Origin: a virus
Length of the DNA stretch: 54,440 nt
Reading direction: 5' to 3' (one strand)
Virus record (IMG/VR): IMGVR_UViG_3300022602_000130
Coordinates: 1-54,440 of that record
A program made the translations under genes and the position numbers. Each line of letters begins with the position of its first letter. Positions within the stretch are counted from its first letter, which is position 1. Shown here one piece after another: positions 50,194 to 54,440 of this stretch. A model generated the notes under the pieces. The model ran no database searches. It worked only from the letters and a program-made list of their open reading frames with translations, and had not been told where the DNA came from.

Positions 50194-50786
50194 TGCGTGT
50201 AGCAATTATAGGCGATAGTTTTACACATACCTTCAAAGATACATGGATAGAAAAAGTTTGCACAGAACTTAATCTTGAAGTTATCCATACTTCAGGATTT
50301 CGTGGGCAAGCACAGTATAGAATATATCTTGAATTTTTAGAAATTATAAAAAACAATCCAGATGTTATTATTTGTTGTCATACCGAATATACAAGATTTT
50401 ATAATAAAGATGGCAGCCGAGAATGGTTACTTGAAGATGAAAGTTTTGGCAAATACATTTTCAAGTCTATCTTGCGAGATATGCAAGAAATATGCAAAAA
50501 TCGTAATATTAAACTGGTAAACATACCATGCTTTGGACATGAATTTATAGATAAAACTTATGGTTTATGGTTTTTATGTGATGGCGGTTTAGTAAATTGC
50601 AGCAGAGCAGATTATAATAGAGTTTATGGCGAAGATTGGACCGCTTTTCAAGACCCAAGATTGAACCATTTTAGCACAAATGGACACCAGATTTTGGCAA
50701 ATAATATAATTCCACATATTAAAACCTATATTACAACTGACCAAGAATTTCATATTTCCCTACTTTACCCTAAAATATTTGCTTGA
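50193..50786 (+). CDS. SGNH/GDSL-like hydrolase
   Basis: A 197-residue protein. IIGDSFTHTF at residues 5-14 is block I with the nucleophile Ser. VIICCHTEYTRFY resembles block III, and DPRLNHFSTNGHQILANNI near the end gives the Asp-His pair. No signal peptide. Its ATG overlaps the stop of the carbamoyltransferase, so the two probably act on the same substrate, for example esterified sugars. Third SGNH-like gene in the window. Confidence 0.78.
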   Translation: MRVAIIGDSFTHTFKDTWIEKVCTELNLEVIHTSGFRGQAQYRIYLEFLEIIKNNPDVIICCHTEYTRFYNKDGSREWLLEDESFGKYIFKSILRDMQEICKNRNIKLVNIPCFGHEFIDKTYGLWFLCDGGLVNCSRADYNRVYGEDWTAFQDPRLNHFSTNGHQILANNIIPHIKTYITTDQEFHISLLYPKIFA

Positions 50787-50810
50787 CAAGCGCAAAATAT
50801 ATGTTATATT
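50783..50810 (+). promoter_or_regulatory. Sigma70-type promoter, leaderless placement
   Basis: TTGACA (50783-50788), 16 bp, extended TGTTATATT with the hexamer at 50805-50810. It ends 7 nt before ATG 50817. Confidence 0.87.
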
Positions 50811-50816
50811 ATAGGT

Positions 50817-51839
50817 ATGACCCAAAAACGTATCGGCTTTTGCTGTAAATGGATAGATACCGTGGATCAACTTGATGGCTTTAAGCCTAAAGATGATGCA
50901 CTAAAGTATAATAACAAGACCACTACGGTGGCTTGGCTCAATCGCCAGACAAAGGCAGTTGCCGAGCAACGACTGTGGGATATTATGGAGCATAATACTG
51001 ATGCAACATTACGATTGGTTGAGCGTGTTGGCTCACTTGGGCCAGAACTACGCATGGTTCGCCTTAGTAGTGATATTTTGCCTGTTTATACTGAGCAAAC
51101 TTGGGGTTATTTTTATAATTTACCAGATGTACGAAAAGCCATTGCCGCCAGATGCAATACCATTGGTGAGGCCGTTCGTCGCCATGATGTTCGGGCTAGT
51201 TTTCATCCTGGCCAATTTTGCGTCCTTGCTAGTGACCGAGAGAGTGTTGTGGCAAACTCAATTGCTGAATTTGAATATCATGCTGACTTGGCTAGGTGGA
51301 TGGGTTTTGGTTCTAGTTGGCACGATTTTGGTTTCAAGATTAACGTGCATATTAGTGGCAAGGGCGGTGCAGAGGCGTTTAGAAAAACCATTGCCAGACT
51401 TTCACCAGAAGCCAGAAACCTTATCACAGTAGAAAACGAGGAATACGCATATGGTATTGACGATACTTTGTCTCTCAACGATGTCTGCCCTACTGTTCTT
51501 GATGTTCATCATCATTGGATTAAAACTGGAGAATATTTGCAACCTGACAGCGATACGGTCAAACGTGTTATTGACAGTTGGCGTGGTGTTCGCCCAACTT
51601 TGCATTATAGTATTAGCCCTGAGTGCGTTCTTGACGGTCATGACAATAGCGTTCTTCCTACCATGACCACACTGTTAGAAAGCGGTCACAAGAAAGCAAA
51701 ACTTCGCGCTCACAGCAATTTTATGTGGAATGCTGCCGCTAATCGTTATGTAGCGGAGTTTTGGGATAACTTTGATATTCAAGTAGAAAGTAAAGCTAAG
51801 AACCTTGCAAGTCAAAAACTGTATGAGGAAATAAAATAA
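50817..51839 (+). CDS. UV damage endonuclease (UvsE/UVDE family)
   Basis: A 340-residue protein. RIGFCCKW at the start, MVRLSSDILPVY near 79, SFHPGQFCVLAS near 125, INVHISGKGG near 175, LITVENEEYAY near 201 and VLDVHHHWI near 224 place the metal-binding His and Glu residues of the UVDE TIM barrel. It nicks DNA 5' of UV photoproducts, useful in sunlit water. Leaderless promoter. A 157-residue hydrophobic ORF in another frame is a shadow. Its base composition is slightly more GC-rich than neighbours. Confidence 0.92.
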   Translation: MTQKRIGFCCKWIDTVDQLDGFKPKDDALKYNNKTTTVAWLNRQTKAVAEQRLWDIMEHNTDATLRLVERVGSLGPELRMVRLSSDILPVYTEQTWGYFYNLPDVRKAIAARCNTIGEAVRRHDVRASFHPGQFCVLASDRESVVANSIAEFEYHADLARWMGFGSSWHDFGFKINVHISGKGGAEAFRKTIARLSPEARNLITVENEEYAYGIDDTLSLNDVCPTVLDVHHHWIKTGEYLQPDSDTVKRVIDSWRGVRPTLHYSISPECVLDGHDNSVLPTMTTLLESGHKKAKLRAHSNFMWNAAANRYVAEFWDNFDIQVESKAKNLASQKLYEEIK

Positions 51840-51843
51840 TATA

Positions 51844-51889
51844 TTGACTTAATTGTTGCACTGCGGTATAAATAATATTGCAGTGCAAC
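51844..51889 (+). promoter_or_regulatory. Promoter with a perfect 10-bp inverted repeat around TATAAATA
   Basis: TTGACT (51844-51849), 17 bp, TATAAATA (51867-51874), which is both a -10 box and a T4 late core. GTTGCACTGC (51855-51864) and GCAGTGCAAC (51880-51889) flank it exactly. The second arm lies at the predicted transcript start. A repressor or activator site is the simplest reading. Confidence 0.75.
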
Positions 51890-51902
51890 AAGGAGAAGTC
51901 AA

Positions 51903-52085
51903 ATGTTTGAAGCAGTGAATCATCTTGTCAACGGTGTTAGATCATTCTTTGAAGATTTATTTGAAAGCGAAGAAGAAAAACATCGTCGTGACATGGTGCG
52001 ATACTTAAACCAAGCTACAGACCGTTATCACCTTGAATTTTTAGAACGCGAGTGGGAAAGAACAAGCGGTAGGAGATATTGGTAA
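51903..52085 (+). CDS. Small charged phage protein
   Basis: A 60-residue helical protein. Residues 1-22 are amphipathic (FEAVNHLVNGVRSFFEDLFE), followed by a charged segment with EEEKHRRDMVRYL. It ends RRYW. Start supported by AAGGAG. Its stop overlaps a 17-codon gene, which in turn overlaps the phasin-like gene. Function unknown, but expression under a special operator suggests it matters at one stage. Confidence 0.7.
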   Translation: MFEAVNHLVNGVRSFFEDLFESEEEKHRRDMVRYLNQATDRYHLEFLEREWERTSGRRYW

Positions 52086-52138
52086 TGTGGCCATATACAG
52101 ATGAAGAAGCAGATTTTTTAAGCAAGGGAGCAAAATAA
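52085..52138 (+). CDS. 17-residue micro-ORF
   Basis: MWPYTDEEADFLSKGAK, joined by TAATG overlaps at both ends to the genes around it. The AAGGGAG inside it is the ribosome binding site of the next gene. It may be translated as a peptide or act only to couple translation. The sense-like composition and double overlap make chance less likely. Confidence 0.5.
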   Translation: MWPYTDEEADFLSKGAK

Positions 52139-52449
52139 TGTTTAATAGTGCAGAAGATTTTATTGATACAGTACAAAAAGCAAAGAAAGATTGGGTCAAG
52201 ACTTTTGTAACACACGAAGCTGTTGCAAAGGCAATGAATGATTATATTGATACTCAAACTGATTATACAAAGGTTGCAGTAAAAGCAACTAATAGCTTTG
52301 CTACAGTGATTAGTAAAGAAGTCAATAAAGCAGTAGATGAAGTTTATAGTGGCGCAAATTTCAAGAATATGCAAGAAAAAGTCAGCAATGACATTTACAG
52401 CACTTTCTGGAAAGAAGCGTTCCGTTATTACACACCTACAACAAAATAA
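52138..52449 (+). CDS. Phasin-like helical protein
   Basis: A 103-residue amphipathic helical protein (YTKVAVKATNSFATVISKEV). Its composition and pattern resemble small phasin-family proteins that coat polyhydroxyalkanoate granules. I recall phasin-like genes in T4-like phages of proteobacteria. AAGGGAG precedes the start. It is in a three-gene unit under the inverted-repeat promoter. The family call is tentative. Confidence 0.5.
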   Translation: MFNSAEDFIDTVQKAKKDWVKTFVTHEAVAKAMNDYIDTQTDYTKVAVKATNSFATVISKEVNKAVDEVYSGANFKNMQEKVSNDIYSTFWKEAFRYYTPTTK

Positions 52450-52450
52450 T

Positions 52451-52479
52451 TTGACATTTTAATTTTAATGTCATATTAT
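52451..52479 (+). promoter_or_regulatory. Sigma70-type promoter with inverted repeat
   Basis: TTGACA (52451-52456), 17 bp, TATTAT (52474-52479). TGACATT (52452-52458) and AATGTCA (52467-52473) form an inverted repeat covering the -35 and the spacer, a likely operator. Confidence 0.75.
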
Positions 52480-52512
52480 GGTATGTAAATAGTAGTATAT
52501 TAGGAGATATCA

Positions 52513-52932
52513 ATGAGCACTATTCTCTTACTTGTAGTACTTTGCGGAGCAATCGCACTTGTATATAAGTTAATGAATCATAAAGACAATACCCCTGATC
52601 CATTAGAAGTAATGGAAAAGGAAGCAAAAGAAGCAATCGCAGCAGCAGAAAAAGCAGCTAAAGAACCACCAAAGTGTGGTTGTGGACGTAGCCCAACAGG
52701 TTATTGTGTTGGATTGCATAAATTAAGTGAAGCTGAATGGGCTATTAGTGATAAGAACCCAAATCGTGTTGAAGTTGCACCAGTTGTCGTAACGGCAGAT
52801 ACGCCAGCTACGCCAGCAGAAGCACCTGTTGAAGCTGCACCAAAGGCTAAAAAGCCACGTGCTGCCAAGCCAAAAGCGGCAGAAACAGCCGATGAAAAGC
52901 CTAAAAAGCCAAGGGCTAAAAAGGCTAAGTGA
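52513..52932 (+). CDS. Membrane-anchored Cys-rich protein with Lys/Pro/Ala tail
   Basis: A 139-residue protein. Residues 3-20 are a membrane anchor (TILLLVVLCGAIALVYKL). CGCGRSPTGYCVGLHKLSEAEW near 54-75 is a Cys-rich motif I recall from marine phage proteins, perhaps metal-binding. The last 50 residues are Lys/Pro/Ala repeats (KPRAAKPKAA), a disordered basic tail. AGGAGAT precedes the start. A strong terminator follows. Confidence 0.7.
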   Translation: MSTILLLVVLCGAIALVYKLMNHKDNTPDPLEVMEKEAKEAIAAAEKAAKEPPKCGCGRSPTGYCVGLHKLSEAEWAISDKNPNRVEVAPVVVTADTPATPAEAPVEAAPKAKKPRAAKPKAAETADEKPKKPRAKKAK

Positions 52933-52965
52933 TTGAAAAAACACCGCTTTTTGCGGTGTTTTTTT
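52923..52965 (+). repeat. 43-bp direct repeat, copy 1 (includes terminator)
   Basis: Begins GGCTAAGTGATTG, contains the end of the gene with its stop region and the full terminator, and ends in seven T. An identical 43-bp copy lies at 53206-53248. The hairpin is ACACCGC-TTTTT-GCGGTGT. Confidence 0.95.
52941..52965 (+). terminator. Rho-independent terminator
   Basis: ACACCGC pairs with GCGGTGT over a TTTTT loop, followed by T residues. First of two identical terminators 283 bp apart. Confidence 0.95.
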
Positions 52966-52966
52966 A

Positions 52967-52995
52967 TTGACAATAATATAAAATAATGCTATATT
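52967..52995 (+). promoter_or_regulatory. Sigma70-type promoter
   Basis: TTGACA (52967-52972), 17 bp, TATATT (52990-52995). The leader holds a 7-bp hairpin GAACCAA / TTGGTTC (53012-53031) just before GGAAAGGAG. Confidence 0.85.
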
Positions 52996-53046
52996 CATAA
53001 AATAGAAATAAGAACCAATACTACTTGGTTCGGAAAGGAGAGCATC

Positions 53047-53211
53047 ATGTCCAAGAAACATTTTGAAGTCTTGGCTGCTGCCATTGCTACAATAGAAACC
53101 ATGGAAAACCGCTTGACGGTTGCCCAAAAGGTTGCTGAAGTATGCAAAACAGCAAACCCAAAGTTCCATTATGGAATGTTCATGAAGGCTTGCGGTATTA
53201 CCGTTGGCTAA
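53047..53211 (+). CDS. Small conserved phage protein
   Basis: A 54-residue helical protein (KKHFEVLAAAIATIETMENR) ending FMKACGITVG. Small phage proteins with this F-x-x-A-C-G ending are common, as I recall; function unknown. It has its own promoter, a leader hairpin next to a strong AAAGGAG site and its own terminator. The whole 283-bp unit is bounded by an exact 43-bp repeat, suggesting insertion or duplication as a cassette. Confidence 0.75.
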   Translation: MSKKHFEVLAAAIATIETMENRLTVAQKVAEVCKTANPKFHYGMFMKACGITVG

Positions 53212-53248
53212 GTGATTGAAAAAACACCGCTTTTTGCGGTGTTTTTTT
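53206..53248 (+). repeat. 43-bp direct repeat, copy 2 (includes terminator)
   Basis: Identical to 52923-52965. It again starts in the last codons of a gene (GGCTAA) and covers the terminator. A new -35 box follows each copy. Confidence 0.95.
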
Positions 53249-53250
53249 TT
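53224..53250 (+). terminator. Rho-independent terminator
   Basis: ACACCGC-TTTTT-GCGGTGT hairpin followed by nine T. Second copy of the repeated terminator. Confidence 0.95.
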
Positions 53251-53252
53251 GC

Positions 53253-53280
53253 TTGACAACCCCTTAATCTGTGTTATATT
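53253..53280 (+). promoter_or_regulatory. Sigma70-type promoter
   Basis: TTGACA (53253-53258), 16 bp, extended TGTTATATT with hexamer 53275-53280. The leader ends with TGGAGAG before ATG 53309. It drives the four-gene run to 54354. Confidence 0.87.
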
Positions 53281-53308
53281 AGATTATAGTCAATTGATGG
53301 AGAGCAAT

Positions 53309-53578
53309 ATGACTGACCGTGAATTTACAATGTATGGTATGTCCAAAGCCGATATTCACAACCAGTATTTGAATAGTATTACTGCTAAGTTGGCAGGCAT
53401 GGAAATGGTTGTTATGGGTATTTTGAGTGATTGTCAAGAAATGATTGCTACGAAAAATCCAACAATTCCGCACCCAAATGTAGATGAAAGCATCCGCAAA
53501 CAGTTGAATATTGCCAAGTTTATTATTAGTGAAATGTTGGCTGAAAAACGTGAAGCAAAGTATGGGAGTTTGTCATAA
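53309..53578 (+). CDS. Small phage protein of unknown function
   Basis: An 89-residue helical protein from ATG 53309 with TGGAGAG upstream. The longer upstream frame would pass through the promoter and terminator and is rejected. It includes MEMVVMGILSDCQEMI and RKQLNIAKFIISEMLAEKRE. It heads a coupled run of four small genes (TAATG junction next). Confidence 0.7.
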   Translation: MTDREFTMYGMSKADIHNQYLNSITAKLAGMEMVVMGILSDCQEMIATKNPTIPHPNVDESIRKQLNIAKFIISEMLAEKREAKYGSLS

Positions 53579-53757
53579 TGAGTAGCTATGATCCATTACA
53601 CGATGATATGCTTGAAGGTCAAACAGTAGAAATTACTGTTAAGTTGATTATTCGCAAAGGTGTAGATATTCAAGAAGTCATTAGTGATATGAACTATGAC
53701 TTTGAACATGGTGATATTCTTTCAACAGAAATTATTGATGTCAACACGGAAGTGTAA
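53578..53757 (+). CDS. Small conserved phage protein
   Basis: A 59-residue acidic beta-rich protein. VEITVKLIIRKGVDIQEVIS then YDFEHGDILSTEIIDVNTEV is a two-strand-helix-two-strand layout I recall from many phage unknowns. It overlaps the previous stop and is followed 2 nt later by the SWIM-finger gene. Confidence 0.7.
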   Translation: MSSYDPLHDDMLEGQTVEITVKLIIRKGVDIQEVISDMNYDFEHGDILSTEIIDVNTEV

Positions 53758-53758
53758 A

Positions 53759-54103
53759 ATGGATATCACAGTTGAACACAATCTTTATGGTCGTAAAACC
53801 ACAACTGTTTATAGCGGCGAGGAAATGCCGCTTCCTAAATGGGTAGAATATCCTGCTATTGCGTTATCAACTGGTGACCGTCAATTTCCTATTCGTATCA
53901 TTGCTAAAAATGATATTATCAAGATCAATGATAATATCGTAGAGCAAAAGTTTGTTGCTGAACCTGTTGCCAAACACACTATTAAAGTTAGTGGCAGTAA
54001 AGGCAGCACATATCTTGTTACAATCAACGGCAAGTATAAATCTTGTACTTGCAGTGGTTTTCAATTTCGTCGCAACTGTCGTCATATCGTAGAGGTGCAA
54101 TAA
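53759..54103 (+). CDS. SWIM-type zinc-finger protein
   Basis: A 114-residue protein. The C-terminal YKSCTCSGFQFRRNCRHIVE (residues 93-112) has the C-x-C-x(n)-C-x-H order of SWIM zinc fingers, which bind DNA or protein. The N-terminal part is beta-rich. It starts 2 nt after the previous stop and overlaps the next gene by one base. Likely a nucleic-acid-associated small protein. Confidence 0.75.
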   Translation: MDITVEHNLYGRKTTTVYSGEEMPLPKWVEYPAIALSTGDRQFPIRIIAKNDIIKINDNIVEQKFVAEPVAKHTIKVSGSKGSTYLVTINGKYKSCTCSGFQFRRNCRHIVEVQ

Positions 54104-54354
54104 TGGCTGAAATTATTGATTGTCGTGATGAATTTACAATTCGTCAGCGTATTAACTTTGTCAAGCGCAGTTTGCGTGAAACGGGGCAACACAATATTGG
54201 TATTACTGTAATGCCCGATGCCAAAAGTGATGTTGGTGTATCAATCGTTATGGTTGATAATGATAGCGGCACATTTAGACCACTTGACCCAAAATTGTTT
54301 GAGAATCTTAGTAAAGTTATCAAGACTGCTAATTCAAAATCAACATACGGTTGA
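54103..54354 (+). CDS. Small phage protein of unknown function
   Basis: An 83-residue alpha/beta protein (FTIRQRINFVKRSLRETGQH, then VGVSIVMVDNDSGTFRPLD). Its ATG overlaps the upstream TAA. Last gene of the four-gene unit from 53253. No family recognised. Confidence 0.65.
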   Translation: MAEIIDCRDEFTIRQRINFVKRSLRETGQHNIGITVMPDAKSDVGVSIVMVDNDSGTFRPLDPKLFENLSKVIKTANSKSTYG

Positions 54355-54360
54355 TTTTTA

Positions 54361-54389
54361 TTGACAGCGGTCTACTGCTAATATATATT
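54361..54389 (+). promoter_or_regulatory. Sigma70-type promoter
   Basis: TTGACA (54361-54366), 17 bp, TATATT (54384-54389). CGGAG precedes the TTG start at 54413. Confidence 0.83.
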
Positions 54390-54412
54390 AGTATCAATTA
54401 TCGGAGATCGAA

Positions 54413-54440
54413 TTGTCAAAGAACGTATTAATTACTGGTG
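54413..54440 (+). CDS. Start of a probable Rossmann-fold enzyme (cut off by window end)
   Basis: A TTG start with CGGAG 7 nt upstream encodes MSKNVLITG before the window ends. K-x-V-L-I-T-G is the usual opening of NAD-dependent epimerases/dehydratases and short-chain dehydrogenases, with the Gly-rich loop to follow. If so it would add to the sugar-modifying genes in the window. Only nine residues are visible. Confidence 0.4.

Noticed and set aside
50959-51432. 157-residue hydrophobic ORF in another frame of the UvsE gene
   Set aside because: It looks like a membrane protein, but it begins at a TTG without a ribosome binding site inside a conserved enzyme gene. The hydrophobicity follows from the codon pattern of the real frame.
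1-54440. Prophage or attachment-site boundaries
   Set aside because: No integrase, att-like repeat or flanking bacterial genes are visible; the whole window reads as phage.

Overview
The window is a densely packed, AT-rich segment of a tailed-phage genome. It looks like a T4-superfamily myovirus infecting an alphaproteobacterium, probably aquatic. The T4-type core visible here is a DnaB/gp41-type helicase, a zinc-ribbon/TOPRIM primase, a candidate gp62-like clamp-loader subunit, NrdA/NrdB/glutaredoxin, a UvsE-type UV endonuclease, a PAAR tip protein, a gp5-like hub lysozyme, several tail-fibre genes, and TAAATA-type late promoters. The host suggestion rests mainly on a circularly permuted (two-piece) tmRNA whose tag, AANDNASFEMRLAA, has the alphaproteobacterial ANDN start.

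Layout. 1-4.3 kb: small genes, a gp62-like gene, and a surface-chemistry cluster (SGNH hydrolase, a degenerate and an intact PIG-L-like deacetylase, a glycosyltransferase-like protein). 4.3-6.3 kb: a zinc-finger protein, small proteins and a minimal DnaE-like protein. 6.3-11.3 kb: a structural protein, primase, helicase, and a PHP-less DnaE-type polymerase on the minus strand. 11.4-13.5 kb: two coupled radical SAM genes. 13.5-22.8 kb: virion genes, a nucleotidyltransferase-like protein, an MGME1-like exonuclease and a 1117-residue tailspike. 22.8-26.9 kb: the ribonucleotide reductase operon. 26.8-32.5 kb: an LSm-like protein, PAAR, baseplate/hub lysozyme and a second SGNH protein. 32.5-35.2 kb: tmRNA, HNH nuclease, and a candidate lysis cluster (SleB hydrolase, lipoprotein, lipase). 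35.3-38.7 kb: an autotransporter-like outer-membrane protein. 38.7-44.6 kb: membrane protein, bS21, GMP reductase, GIY-YIG nuclease, Hsp20, ClpS, phosphoesterase. 44.6-46.7 kb: a His-rich secreted peptide, tRNA-Thr and a candidate structured RNA. 46.7-51.8 kb: tail fibre, carbamoyltransferase, third SGNH protein, UvsE. 51.8-54.4 kb: small genes in short promoter-gene-terminator units, ending in a cut-off Rossmann-type CDS.

The strongest new signal is the promoter/start-codon geometry. In eight genes the last base of a sigma70-type -10 hexamer lies exactly 7 nt before the A of the ATG, so the predicted transcript starts at the start codon. Primase, helicase, exonuclease and UvsE are among them. 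A second class uses a TAAATA late-type motif, and five of those genes also start within about two bases of the predicted transcription start. The phage therefore appears to make many leaderless mRNAs. It also encodes bS21, a permuted tmRNA, ClpS, Hsp20 and a tRNA, which together would act on translation and protein turnover in the host.

Other points of note are two gene cassettes bounded by exact direct repeats (27 bp and 43 bp), a catalytically dead PIG-L paralogue beside an intact one, an outer-membrane autotransporter-like protein in a phage, a 57-residue His-rich secreted peptide, and a roughly 200-nt RNA closed by a 10-bp stem. All family names come from reading motifs in the sequence; no database search was run.
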